This document shows positions 1 to 11,145 of a stretch of 64,000 nt of DNA, piece after piece. Both the position numbers and the translations under genes were made by a program. The first letter of the stretch is position 1; each line of letters begins with the position of its first letter. Source of the DNA: Paralithodes platypus (Eukaryota; Arthropoda; Malacostraca; Decapoda; Lithodidae); the NCBI GenBank assembly GCA_032716605.1, contig CM064517.1, forward strand, positions 28,446,967 to 28,510,966, read 5' to 3'. The notes beneath the pieces are model-generated. The model did no database searches. It saw only the letters and a program-made list of their open reading frames with translations, and had not been told where the DNA came from.

Positions 1-2285
1 AATGTGGTAGTAATGTCAGTCATATGTTGGAATAAGGTAGTTATGTCTGTCAGATGTTGCAATATTATAGTAATGTCTGCCAGATATTGGAATAAGGAAG
101 TAATGTCTGTCAGATGTTAGAATATTGTAGTAATGTCTGCTAGATGTTAGGCTACTGTGGAAATGTCTGTCAGATGTTGTAATCAGGCAGTAATGTCTGC
201 CAGAATTTGGATTAAGGTTAACGTGTGTCAGATGTTGGAATATGGTTGTAATGTGTGTCAGATTTTGGAATAAGGTAGTAATGTCTGTCAGATGTTGGAA
301 AAAGGTAGTAATGTCTGCCAGATGTTGGAATAAGGTAGGAATGTCTGCCAGATGTTGGAATAAGGTAGTAATGTCTGCCAGATGTTGGAATAAGGTAGGA
401 ATGTCTGCCATATGTTGGAATATGGTAGTAATGTATGCCAGATGTTGGAATATTGTATTAATGTCTGCCAGATGTTGGAATATGGTAGTAATGTCTGTCA
501 GATGTTGAAATAGGGTAGGCTTGTTAATGTCTGCCAGATATTGGAATATGGTAGTAATGTCTGTCAGATGTTGAATAAGGTGTTAATGTCTGTCAGATGT
601 TGGAATATAGTAGTAATGTCTGGCAGATGTTGGAATACGGTAGTAATGTCTGTCAGATGTTGGAATATGGTAGTAATGTCTGCCAGATGATGGAATAAGG
701 TATAGTAATGTCTGTCAAATGTTGGAATATGGTAGTAATGTCTGTCAGATTTTGGAATAGAGTGGTAATGTCTGTCAGATGTTGGAATATGGTATTAATG
801 TCTGCCAGATATTGGACTATGGTAGTAATGTCTGTCAGATTTGGGAATAAGGTAGTAATGTCTGTCAGATGTTGGAATAAGGTAGTCATGTCTGCCAGAT
901 GTAGGAGTAAGGTAGTAATGTCTGCCAGATGTTGGAATAAGGTAGTAATGTCTGTCAGATGTTTCAATGTGGTAGTAATGTCAGTCATATGTTGGAATAA
1001 GGTAGTTATGTCTGTCAGATGTTGCAATATTATAGTAATGTCTGCCAGATATTGGAATAAGGAAGTAATGTCTGTCAGATGTTAGAATATTGTAGTAATG
1101 TCTGCTAGATGTTAGGCTACTGTGGAAATGTCTGTCAGATGTTGTAATCAGGCAGTAATGTCTGCCAGAATTTGGATTAAGGTTAACGTGTGTCAGATGT
1201 TGGAATATGGTTGTAATGTGTGTCAGATTTTGGAATAAGGTAGTAATGTCTGTCAGATGTTGGAAAAAGGTAGTAATGTCTGCCAGATGTTGGAATAAGG
1301 TAGGAATGTCTGCCAGATGTTGGAATAAGGTAGTAATGTCTGCCAGATGTTGGAATAAGGTAGGAATGTCTGTCAGATGTTGAAATAGGGTAGGCTTGTT
1401 AATGTCTGCCAGATATTGGAATATGGTAGTAATGTCTGTCAGATGTTGAATAAGGTGTTAATGTCTGTCAGATGTTGGAATATAGTAGTAATGTCTGGCA
1501 GATGTTGGAATACGGTAGTAATGTCTGTCAGATGTTGGAATATGGTAGTAATGTCTGCCAGATGATGGAATAAGGTATAGTAATGTCAGTCAAATGTTGG
1601 AATATGGTAGTAATGTCTGTCAGATTTTGGAATAAAGTGGTAATGTCTGTCAGATGTTGGAATATGGTATTAATGTCTGCCAGATATTGGACTATGGTAG
1701 TAATGTCTGTCAGATTTGGGAATAAGGTAGTAATGTCTGTCAGATGTTGGAATAAGGTAGTCATGTCTGCCAGATGTAGGAGTAAGGTAGTAATGTCTGC
1801 CAAGTGTTGGAATATGGTAGTAATGTCTGCCAGGTTTTGGAATATTGTAGAAATGTCTGCCAGATGTTGGAATGTAAAATTGTCTGTCAGATGCTTCAAA
1901 CAGGTAGTAATATTTGCCAGATGTTGGAATAAGGTACGAATGTCTGCCAGATTTTGGAATAGGTTAGGAATGTTTGTCAAATGTTGAAATCAGGTAATAA
2001 TGTCTGCCAGATGTTGGAATAAGGTAGTGTTGTCTGCCAGATGTTGGAATAAGGTAGTAATGTCTGTCAGATGTTTCAATATGGTAGTAATGTCAGTCAT
2101 ATGTTGGAATAAGGTAGTTATGTCTGTCAGATGTTGCAATATTTTAGTAATGTCTGCCAGATATTGGAATAAGGAAGTAATGTCTGTCAGATGTTGGAAT
2201 ATTGTAGTAATGTCTGCCAGATGTTAGGATATTGTGGAAATGTCTGTCAGATGTTGTAATCAGGCAGTAATGTCAGCCAGAATTG
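1..2285. repeat. 30-bp minisatellite with higher-order repeat
   Basis: About 75 imperfect copies of a 30-bp unit fill the first 2.3 kb; a typical unit contains GGAATAAGGTAGTAATGTCT followed by GYCAGATGTT. Variants recur in the same order, so a higher-order repeat sits on top of the monomers. Block 1 starts at the window edge, block 2 at about 966 and block 3 at about 2078. The offset between blocks 1 and 2 is 965 nt at first and 875 nt after about 394, because block 2 lacks three monomers. Block 3 is cut off at about 2284, where unrelated sequence begins. Because 30 is divisible by 3, open frames with a 10-residue period appear on both strands; I do not regard them as genes. Confidence 0.95.
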
Positions 2286-2570
2286 TCGCATTCATCGGCG
2301 ACATCTTCGCCTTCGCCGAGTATAATTTGTTATCTGTTTGTAACAGTCAAAATCGTATACGTCGCACACGAATCCTTGCGAATTGACAAGACTATGTCCT
2401 CGGCGACGAAAATCGTATGAAGTCGCACATATGGGAAAGGGGCATTAAAGGTATGAAGAGGGTACAATAGAGTTACGTAAGGTGAAGGAGGGTGCTTGGA
2501 ACTGGGTACAAGCAGAAGGGTAGTGGAGTAGCATAACATTGATCATGGCTGGCTGGCACTCAGATCTATA

Positions 2571-2705
2571 TTTTATTAATTTCACCACAACACCAAGCTC
2601 CTCCAATGAAATAAATGGAAGCGTATATGTGATCCACCGGGATTCGAACCTGGGTTATCACACACAGATTTGTAAACACTTTAACCATTACACCACCAAG
2701 ATGGT
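2571..2705 (-). mobile_element. tRNA-derived SINE (family A), copy 1
   Basis: On the minus strand a tRNA-like head begins near 2705 with TCTTGGTGGTGTAATGGTTA. Its A-box is TGGTGTAATGG and its B-box is GGTTCGAATCC. A short non-tRNA body follows and ends in GTGAAATTAATAAAA. The same head, body and tail occur on the plus strand at 55284-55419, so this is a retroposed family rather than a tRNA gene. The arms do not form a good acceptor stem. Confidence 0.8.
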
Positions 2706-3061
2706 TAAAGGTTTATGCACACGCCTAAGACTTATTATCCATTATCGAATACTGGCTATTAATCTAATCATGTTCATATTCCCAACCGCATATTAGAACG
2801 TGTTAGGGCGAAGAAAGAAGCAAGAAGAGAGAGAGGGGAAGAGGATGAAAGGAGAGGAGAGGAGATTAAAGGTGATTGTTGTGTTTAATGTCCAACAAAA
2901 ATAACCTTATGACCGGAGCACAGAGGGTAAACAATTATATGATAGGATGGGACAGGGTGACCATATACTTATAACATGGTGTATATGTAAAATATATGGG
3001 CAATGTACAGTGGCGCTAATAAGTCATGTCTCAGCTGTCATTACGTTTGGCTCGCTCTGTG

Positions 3062-3100
3062 CTGTATTAATGTCTGTCAGATGTTGAATAGGGTGGGTAA
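3062..3100 (+). repeat. orphan 30-bp minisatellite monomer
   Basis: ATTAATGTCTGTCAGATGTT followed by GAATAGGGTGGG matches a variant unit seen inside the 1-2285 array (near 500-520 and 1370-1390), but stands alone about 800 bp beyond the end of that array. Confidence 0.7.
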
Positions 3101-4793
3101 GTGTAGGAACATGCTTGTATATCTCACTTGAAATGAATACATTAAGTTTAGATGATGCCGATACCAATTATTTATCAAAATATACTTAGTGCCGAGACAT
3201 CACTTATTAGGCCGACTGTACACTAGACTTGCATATGGTGCAACAGGGTGGGTGGAACTGGGGAACCGAAATGAAGGGTATTGTGGAGTGTCATATTGGT
3301 TATGGTTGGTTGCAGGTCACAGATATTGGAGCATGGTGGAGTGGTGATAGTGGCAGGATGAGAAATAGAAGAACAACAGACGAGAGAAAGGGAGAGAAGA
3401 AAGAACAGGAGAGGAGAGGAGAGGAAAGGAAGGGAGAGGAGAAGAGAGGACAGGAAAGAATAGGGGAGGACACAAGACGAGAGGATGGAAGAGGAGAGCT
3501 ATTGATGGTTAAAGATTACAGATTTATTTAGCTCTACGACCCCTTTCGGGGTAAGAGAGTACTACACAGTAATACACATAATTATGAGGGTAGTGATTAC
3601 AAACATTAAAGTAAACATACAGATACAGAGTGATGTCAAATGTGCACCAATATACTCATGACTCGAGAACTCACGAAGAAGGATTAGATGGAAAGATTGG
3701 TAGAGTGGCGTTACGATTATTGCATGGCTTATGATTTATGGTATGAACAGTGTACACTAGAGGTATGTAAGGTGCAGGAAGGAGGGCGCTTGGAACTGGT
3801 TACAAGCAGGAGGGTCGGGTAGTGTCAGATTAGTCATGGTTGGTTACCTGTCTCGCATATTGAATCATGGGAGGGTCGATGATTGAGTCAGGAGTTGAGA
3901 AAAGAGAAGAGTAGAGAGGAGATGGGAGGAGAGGAAATGTGATGATGGCTAGGCTGTGTTAGATATCCTATATTAACTAATTTCTAACTACAGGATCTCT
4001 AGGCTGTGTTAGATATATTTTTAAGAGCAACAGGCAAGAAGTATTATGTAATAGGGTGTAACAGTTTGAGTTTCTGAATCGTGGTCTGGGTACACGAAAG
4101 GGGTGACAGGGGATGGAAGGCAGTACAATCAGAAGGCTAGTTGAGCAATGTCAGTTGTTTCATTGTTGGCTGACACTCACAGATTTTGCAACATGTTAGG
4201 GCGAGGAAAGAAGGAAGGAGAGATATAATGGAAGATGATAACGAAAGAGGGAAGAGGAGAGGACGATGATTAAGGTGATGTATGACAGAATAAAGCTATA
4301 ACCCACAGAGAAAGCTTACGGGATGGGATACACTAGGGTGACGTTATACTTTTGGAATAACTTACAATTATTAAAAGGTTTGCCCAGGGTACACTTGATT
4401 TACGTGGGGTGTGCCAGAGGATGGAATGGAGCACAGGCAGAAAATTAGTTTAAGATAGAGAGAGAGAGAGAGAGAGTACACATAGATTACATAAGGAAAC
4501 CTGTGATCCCAAGAAAGAGAGAAAGAAATACTGAATCAGGAAATGAATACCTATTATACAGAACAGGAAAAGGGTATACTTGAGCACTAGGGAACGATTT
4601 GGTCACGTACAAAGAAGTTGAACATGACCAAGAAAATATAATTTAATCAAACATAAAGGTATTGTTAAGAGAGAAAAAGAGAGCGAGAGTTACAAGAAGT
4701 TACAAGGAATAATTCGTATCTCGGAGACCTTGGGTCCATTCCGAGGAGATACTCGAAGTGGAATGAGAAAGACTGTTTAGTGCACTACACTCA

Positions 4794-5382
4794 TTACAGA
4801 GTGTGCAAAATACGATCTACTCTCTTCTTGAACTGCTCTACTGAAGAATTGTTTACAATTTCGAAGTGAAGTTTGTTCCAGGTAGAACAGATCTTATATG
4901 TGAAAAAGTTTCCACAAATACTAGTGTTGAACCTTTTCAATTTCCAGCCATGGTTGCGTGTTGTATTCATATCGAGGCTAAACATTTTGCTATATTCCAC
5001 ATTGTCTAATCCATTAAGTATTTTAAAAGTTTCAGTTAGCTGACCTCGTAGTCTGCGTGTCTCCAACGAAAAGAGATCAAGAGCTCTCAATCGGTCCTAA
5101 TAGCTCAGTCTTCTAAGTGATAGAATAAGCTTTGTAACCCTAGCTTGTACTTTTTCCAGTCGCTCTATATCTTTCCTGAGTGCTGGAGACCAGAATTTGA
5201 ACAGCATACTTCAGGAGAGGACGTATCAAAGCGTTGTAAAGTGTGAGGAATATTTCCTTATTTCTATACTTAAACTGCCTCTTAATATAGTCCAATAATT
5301 TCTGAGCTTTCTTCTCTACTTCAATGCACTGCTTGAAAAGCTTTAGGTCACTGCTAATCAGAACACCCAAATCCTTTTCCAA
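4794..5382 (-). pseudogene. non-LTR retrotransposon fragment, C-terminal part of the RT protein
   Basis: Two minus-strand frames together cover the region after the reverse transcriptase catalytic core of a LINE (CR1/Jockey-like). The upstream frame (5382-5140) contains EKDLGVLISSDLK, KKAQKLL and LIRPLLKYAVQ. The downstream frame (5090-4794) contains RRLRGQLTETFKILNG, WNKLHFEIVNNSSVEQFKKR and a terminal stop. The frames are offset with stops between them near 5090-5140, so the copy is dead. The 5' side ends directly in a long GA tract at 5383. The same protein region is better preserved at 34210-34927. Confidence 0.85.
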
Positions 5383-5399
5383 GAGGCAGAGAGAGAGCG

Positions 5400-5463
<64 letters not shown>

Positions 5464-5668
5464 CTAGAGAGAGCGAGAGAGAGAGAGAGAGCGAGAGAGA
5501 GAGCGAGAGCGAGAGAGAGAGAGCGAGAGCTAGAGAGAGCGAGAGCTAGAGAGAGCGAGAGCTAGAGAGAGCGAGAGCTAGAGAGAGCGAGAGCTAGAGA
5601 GAGCGAGAGCTAGAGAGAGCGAGAGCTAGAGAGAGCGAGAGCTAGAGAGAGCGAGAGCGAGAGAGAGT
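5383..5668. repeat. (GA)n tract grading into a 16-bp minisatellite
   Basis: A pure (GA)n run at about 5400-5450 passes into GAGAGCGAGAGCTAGA units of 16 bp, repeated about eight times up to 5655. It adjoins the broken end of the LINE fragment. Confidence 0.95.
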
Positions 5669-6240
5669 ATACAAAATTACATGAGGAAGCCTGAAACAAC
5701 AGCAGAGAAAGAATTACAGAATCAGGAAATGAATACATATTATAGAGAACAGGAAAAGGGTACGCCTGGGCATTAGGGAACGATAGTGTCACATACAAAG
5801 AAGTTGAACATGAACGAAAAAGACTATTCTAATCAATTAGAAAAGTATCGTAGCTAGATAGATAGATAAATAGATATATATATATAGATAGATGGATTAG
5901 ATAGATAAGGATGGATAGATAGATGAAAAATAACTAAGAAAGAAGCAATTATTAAGGAAAGATTTCAACCCAGAGATATTGATAGGCTGTCTGTAGGGTA
6001 AGTCAAACAGTATGCCGATATATATAGATAAAATACAATCGTACAAAAAGAGTAAAAACTACCATCCGATTAGGCGGAAGCATAGGTAAAGAGTTGAATG
6101 TTTCGTGTGTATAATATATTGTCATAATTCCCTTGGTTCACTTAAATACAGGCTGCTTGGAAGTATTGTATTATTGTTATTATTTTGCTATCATTTTTGT
6201 TTTTCTTTAACTTAATTCAGTTTTCCTACTTTCTAGTTTC
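5669..6240. other. AT-rich intergenic stretch, no gene seen
   Basis: A short GATA-type run (about 5851-5930) is present. The stretch about 5680-5820 resembles 4480-4625 (both contain GAATCAGGAAATGAATAC and GGGAACGAT), so a piece of sequence flanking the LINE fragment appears twice. Nothing else is recognised. Confidence 0.6.
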
Positions 6241-6250
6241 TTCTTTCTTT

Positions 6251-6259
<9 letters not shown>

Positions 6260-6340
<81 letters not shown>
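6260..6340. repeat. (CT)n microsatellite
   Basis: About 40 uninterrupted CT dinucleotides. Confidence 0.98.
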
Positions 6341-6342
<2 letters not shown>

Positions 6343-6499
6343 ATGATCGATCCAAACCACCGGGTTAAAGAAGTCAATGAGCTTACAAGTTGTAAGATGA
6401 TGCTGATGGCCAAATGGTGTACCCCTTAATTCCTACCCACCTACCCTACTTACCTACTTCCAATGACCTACTACATTTATCTACCTGCTAAGCTACTCT

Positions 6500-6725
6500 C
6501 AATTAACCACTTGCGAGTTTCTTTCTATACGAAGTTAGCGGTAGACATCGATATTTAGCAGAATTACCAGCTAAAATACTGTTGTAGTACATTTATAAAT
6601 ACATAGAACCCAATTCAACATACTCTTTAGCTATCAGATACCTAAATTATTATGGCATTTCTATTTTCTATCGATGTCTGCAGCTCCAACTTCCTTATAG
6701 CCTGAAACGCGCAAGTGGTCAATTG
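6500..6725. mobile_element. MITE-4, copy 1 (TIR CAATTRACCACTTGCGAG)
   Basis: The left end is CAATTAACCACTTGCGAG and the right end is CGCGCAAGTGGTCAATTG, an imperfect inverted pair. Subterminal inverted segments also match (ACATCGATATTTAGCAGAAT on the left, a TATCGATGTCTGCAGCTCC-type segment on the right). Copies with the same ends lie at 38383-38600 and 42643-42851. No coding capacity. Confidence 0.75.
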
Positions 6726-6826
6726 CCTATTTAATTTCACTGCGTACCTTTTGAGCTTATTGACCCAATATATCTACTTCCAATGTCATCTTTCATTTAT
6801 TTGATTTGTCTTCCTTATTTACTATC

Positions 6827-6945
6827 AATTATTTACTATCAATTATTTACTATCAATTATTTACTATCAATTATTTACTATCAATTATTTACTATCAATT
6901 ATTTACTATCAATTATTTACTATCAATTATTTACTACCAATTATT
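6827..6945. repeat. 14-bp minisatellite
   Basis: The unit TATCAATTATTTAC is repeated about eight to nine times almost without change. Confidence 0.95.
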
Positions 6946-7339
6946 TCCTCTTTCCTACCCACCTTCTCACTTGTCTTTTTACACCATTTTCTATCCAATG
7001 ACCTATTTAAATTACCTACATACCTACTGACCTTTTTGCACCAATACCTACTTACAATGACCTCTTTAATTTAACGATACACCTACCTACTAACACTGAC
7101 TTGTTCCAATGGCCTATTTACTTTACTGACCTACCTACCTCCTTACACCATTACCTACTTCCGATAACCTCTTTACTGTACCTATATACCTTCCTACTGA
7201 CACTATTGCCTACTTCCAATGACCTATTTAATTTCACTGCATGCCTATTTACCCTACTGCACATTACCTGCTTCCAATGACCTATTAAATGTATTTACTT
7301 ACACAATGACCTTCTTTCAATTACCTGGTTACTTTATCA

Positions 7340-7500
7340 TGTTAGGTTGGAGTAGGTAGAAACGGTTAGGTTAGGTTGGTTAGGTTAGGTTACGTAACAT
7401 TAGGGATAGCTTAGGTTAGGTAAACTCGCGATTAGGTATGTCAGGCAAGGACATGATAAGATAGGCTATGATACAGTAGGTTTGGGTAGGTTAGGTATCG
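7340..7500. repeat. degenerate TTAGG-type telomere-like run
   Basis: GGTTAGGTTAGGTTGGTTAG and related GGTTA/GGTA steps run for about 160 bp. TTAGG is the usual arthropod telomere unit, but the run is short and degenerate, so an interstitial microsatellite is more likely. Confidence 0.6.
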
Positions 7501-7611
7501 AACGTTCCTGTGAAATTTTTGTGAAAATCCGTCCAATTAACGGTCTAGGAGGAGTTTCGGGACAGACGACAACGACAACAGACATTTATTGCCGGTAGTA
7601 TCCCACTATAC

Positions 7612-7634
7612 GGGGGGGGGGGGGGGGGGGGGGG
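7612..7634. repeat. poly-G tract (23 nt)
   Basis: Uninterrupted G run on the plus strand. Length at such tracts is often unreliable in assemblies. Confidence 0.9.
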
Positions 7635-8460
7635 ATACCACTCTGCTTACGCAGAGTTGATTGACCCCCGGTCTACAAAATGGCATATCAAAACACCCAA
7701 TACGAAATTATTGAAAACTTATCCCTCAGAAATGATCCCCAGGTCTACAAAATGGCGTATCAAAGCACCCATTAGGCAGTGAGGATCATAGGTACCCCCT
7801 GGCAGATGACGGAGATATAGCCGGGGAAGGGGGAAGAAGGATGAATGGGAGGAGTAGGCAACGTTGATGTGGCAGAGAGAGCGAGTGAGATACCGTATTG
7901 CACACAGGAATCCTACGTCATGCCATGGTATTGAAGTTGTTTGATAGGTCCCAAACTAGCTGAAGTCGTTCATATGAAAACAAATTTTCCCAGTCACAGA
8001 CAGCATTGCCTTTTGTCTCCTGCATGCACATAATGTAGATATAAAGAAAACATAAGGTGAGAAAATAGGTAATCGTTGAAGTAGGCAACTAAGAAACTCG
8101 TGATCGTAAATACTCGACTAAACTCTGCGCCACTGAACATGATTGACAACTGAATACCACCTACTTGGGTTTGGGACACTTACCCCCGGACAGGAAGAGA
8201 GCACTGTTACCATTCCTGGTCCCAGAGCCATGGGGACCGACACATACAGTACATCATAGCCAACTATATCTTTGCCAATAACTGCATTGAACTCCCCAAA
8301 GACAACGATCGTGTCCCGTGTGAAGCACTGTTCAACAATACAGTCGAGCTTAGTGTAGACAACGAAAGCATAGTTGATAATTTGTAATTGTTCTCTTATA
8401 TAACTTTTGTTTTAAAAACTAGCAATATTTTCCGTTCTACTGTATCACATTCCACGGATT
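7635..8460. other. intergenic, no gene seen
   Basis: Only one small pattern is visible: a phrase with GTCTACAAAATGGCRTATCA occurs at about 7671 and about 7742, a 71-bp spaced duplication. The minus-strand frame at 7994-8179 has no recognisable domain. Confidence 0.5.
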
Positions 8461-8476
8461 AATACTTAGATTATAC

Positions 8477-8532
8477 ATATATATATATATATATATATTT
8501 ATATAGATAGATAGATAGATTGATAGATAGAT
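8477..8532. repeat. (TA)n / (GATA)n microsatellite
   Basis: A short TA run followed by TAGATAGATAGAT-type repeats. Confidence 0.9.
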
Positions 8533-8632
8533 ACAGACACTTGTATATTATTTAAACTATGGCATATTACTGATCGTCTTTTTCTCAAATCCTAAATATA
8601 TTTATCCATTATTTGTTATATTCTAGCATATA

Positions 8633-8634
<2 letters not shown>

Positions 8635-8714
<80 letters not shown>
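8635..8714. repeat. (CT)n microsatellite
   Basis: About 39 CT units ending in a short T run. Confidence 0.97.
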
Positions 8715-8720
<6 letters not shown>

Positions 8721-8794
8721 CTTACATTCTTGACATGTGCAATTATCAACGTACAAACCATCCTCTGACAGCTGGGGGCGTAACAATACATACC

Positions 8795-8797
<3 letters not shown>

Positions 8798-8873
<76 letters not shown>

Positions 8874-9215
8874 CCGACTTATGACTGCGGATATGGGTGC
8901 GTAATATTAGGTATGATTGACTGTTGCAGCTTATCCTTTTTGTATGTGCGTGTAAGTGTGTGTATGTGTGTGTTTGTGTATGCTGGCCTGTTTTATGCAT
9001 GTGGAAGTGAGTGTTTATGCGTGTGTCCGTCTGACTTATGTGTGTATGTGCGTGTGTGTGATAAAGATAGAGAGTGTATGTGTGGGTGTGTGCTGGACGT
9101 TCTTGTGAGTGCGGATGTGGGCGCGTATTAGAGCGTTTGTCTGACGTTTGGAGTGTGTGTAAGTGTGCGTGCGAGCGTTTTTGTGTGTGGATGTGTAACT
9201 TGTGTGTATATGTGC
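8798..9215. repeat. (GT)n microsatellite with degenerate GT-rich flank
   Basis: About 37 pure GT units (8798-8872) followed by about 340 bp of decayed GTGTG-rich sequence. The open frames here on either strand are repeat translations. Confidence 0.95.
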
Positions 9216-9620
9216 GTTGCGATTGTCTCATGTAAGTAGATGTGTATGATAATGTGAGATAATATAAAACATTCCAAAGTCATAAAGGAGAAACCATTGA
9301 CCAAATACGAGCACTTCCTGGGGAAATACCGCACGAGAAATCTACGAGAATCTAATAAAAGAAAACAGGGCATTATTATTATTGCACCATCACACACTTA
9401 TTCCCCGGCATGCAAATATACAGTATATGTAGACACACCTTTGGTTTATATATAGAAATAAAAAGAAGGTCCCACCCTTTCCCATTCTTAAGTAAGTCAT
9501 TTTAGATTTACAGAAGAGCGTTAAGTATTTCCATTACTAAATGTCCACAAACATTTCAATAAAGTAAGTATGTGCCTTCTACTGTGTATGACATTTACAA
9601 AACAAGGAGTCCTACATCGC

Positions 9621-9658
<38 letters not shown>

Positions 9659-9838
9659 TTCATATATATTCTACTTTATTCTACCTCCCAAAACTCAACT
9701 ATGCTGCTCCCCAATGCGGCCCTTTGCCACAACCGTATATATATATATATATTATATCAACAGTTAAAATCCAATGAAATTTCTTAAGAGATGGCACCGG
9801 CAGGGATACTTATGTTCGTCTTGGTAGTAAATACGAAT

Positions 9839-9875
<37 letters not shown>

Positions 9876-10045
9876 AACTAAAAATAATAATAATATGAAC
9901 AAAACAAATACAATAATACTTTCCAAACGAATAATAAACATATGCAACCTATGTCTGCCAGTAGGGACCGAATCTCTCCACGGTGCAAAGACGACACTCA
10001 TAAAGAAGGCTTATCTTAAACTCTGATATCATTGCTCCTAACATG
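9216..10045. other. AT-rich spacer with trinucleotide runs, no gene seen
   Basis: It contains (TTA)n at about 9625-9658 and (AAT)n at about 9840-9890. The rest is unrecognised. Confidence 0.6.
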
Positions 10046-10056
10046 GCACAGACACA

Positions 10057-10059
<3 letters not shown>

Positions 10060-10135
<76 letters not shown>

Positions 10136-10137
10136 GT

Positions 10138-10222
<85 letters not shown>
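10060..10222. repeat. (GA)n microsatellite with one interruption
   Basis: Two long GA blocks are separated by GGAGGTGGG at about 10132-10140. Confidence 0.97.
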
Positions 10223-10224
<2 letters not shown>

Positions 10225-10348
10225 GTATTAACAATGACTTCCTAACATACCTCGGATAGCTAATGCTCGCACATTTTACATCATACTTCTTAATTAGAGG
10301 TGCAGGAAGCTGCATTCTTTTGCAGTATGCAGAAAAACACCAATGACT

Positions 10349-10564
10349 TTAACCCCTTGACCACCACTACGTATTTTTCATCACATTCTGGTTACCATTA
10401 GACGATTTTGTTTAGTTTGTGAGGTACCCCTTGTGACTCAAATAGGTAAATACGATCTCAATAACCCTCTTAGTAACATATAGGTCCTTCTTAAACTAAA
10501 TAAAATCATCTAATTTATAACCAGACTCAAAGATACAAAGGCATCATGCTGTTGAAGGCGTTAA
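10349..10564. mobile_element. MITE-2, copy 1 (TTAACCCC...GGGGTTAA family, degraded)
   Basis: It starts TTAACCCCTTGACC and ends AAGGCGTTAAG. Internal TTAGACGATTTT and AAAATCATCTAA arms are in inverted positions as in the better copies at 39539-39748 and 43765-43974. No coding capacity. Confidence 0.7.
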
Positions 10565-10606
10565 GTAATTCCACTATTATACTACACAAAATAAATCCAC
10601 TGAGAA

Positions 10607-10850
10607 AAAACAAACAATGGAAACAAGAGCACACCCTAAACAAACAATGGAAACAAGAGCACACCCTAATAATAACAAACAGTGGAAACAAGAGCACACC
10701 CTAATAATAACAAACAATGGAAACAAGAGCACACCCTAATAATAACAAACAGTGGAAACAAGAGCACACCCTAATAATAACAAACAATGGAAACAAGAGC
10801 ACACCCTAATAATAACAAACAATGGAAACAAGAGCACACCCTAATAATAT
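10607..10850. repeat. 35-bp minisatellite, about 7 copies
   Basis: The unit contains AACAAACARTGGAAACAAGA followed by GCACACCCTAATAAT. Copies alternate between CAATGG and CAGTGG variants, suggesting that a two-unit block was copied. Confidence 0.9.
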
Positions 10851-11145
10851 AATATTCACACACAAAGCGAAACGAAGGAAGGAGGGCAAATAAGCATACA
10901 CATATACAGTATTAATAAACATTAAGTACAGGGTATATTTGTAGCACTGCAGGCTTATAAAAATAATAATAATAATATAACCATAGCAAAGTCAGCAATA
11001 CTAATTTATGATAACAATAAGCTTGGCAATACCATCAACAGATGCAAACATATATTAACTAATATACCTGTATAGACAATAAGAAGATTCATCACCACCA
11101 CCACAAACAACAATAACAACAATAAGAGGACAGGGTGTACGTACC
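10851..11145. other. AT-rich spacer, nothing recognised
   Basis: Short AAT and AAC runs only. Confidence 0.5.

Larger units (their letters stand above)
2286..4475. repeat. diverged long-period tandem repeat region
   Basis: No gene is visible. Similar blocks start near 2455, 3215, 3740, 4085 and 4385. Each has some of: a GGGTACACT-like start, a segment with GCTTGGAACTGGGTACAAGC (partial in some blocks), a TCATGGYTGGYTG segment, and a purine-rich GAGAGAGGAGAGG stretch. The block near 2455 is interrupted by a SINE at 2571-2705, so the array is older than that insertion. Two blocks share GTTAGGGCGARGAAAGAAG (about 2800 and 4197). The copies are too diverged to define a period by eye. Confidence 0.55.
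6440..7325. repeat. degenerate tandem repeat (CTACTTCCAATGACCTATTT-like)
   Basis: The phrase CTACTTCCAATGACCTATTT or close variants recurs near 6460, 6777, 6990, 7046, 7101, 7157, 7208 and 7268, usually followed by AATTTNAC. Spacing is 45-60 bp in the best part. The array is split by a MITE (6500-6725) and by a 14-bp array (6827-6945). Confidence 0.6.

Noticed and set aside
242..2227. Long open frames on both strands in the 30-bp array with a 10-residue peptide period
   Set aside because: The period is a multiple of three, so frames stay open automatically on either strand. No start context, introns or unrelated flanking coding sequence.
2630..2705. Functional tRNA gene on the minus strand
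   Set aside because: A- and B-boxes are present but the acceptor and anticodon stems do not pair well, and the same head plus body recurs at 55284 as a SINE.
7612..7634. G-quadruplex or regulatory element at the poly-G tract
   Set aside because: A homopolymer run with no nearby gene; length may be an assembly effect.
8746..9231. 161-codon His/Thr-rich minus frame
   Set aside because: Derived from the (GT)n tract and its decayed flank.
10016..10315. Ser-Leu or Arg-Glu rich frames in (CT)n/(GA)n tracts here and at many other places
   Set aside because: Direct translations of dinucleotide repeats; frames exist equally on both strands.
10607..10850. Regular 35-bp repeats that could be mistaken for a CRISPR array
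   Set aside because: Units are contiguous with no unique spacers, and the window is eukaryotic. The same applies to the arrays at 21392, 36333 and 57711.
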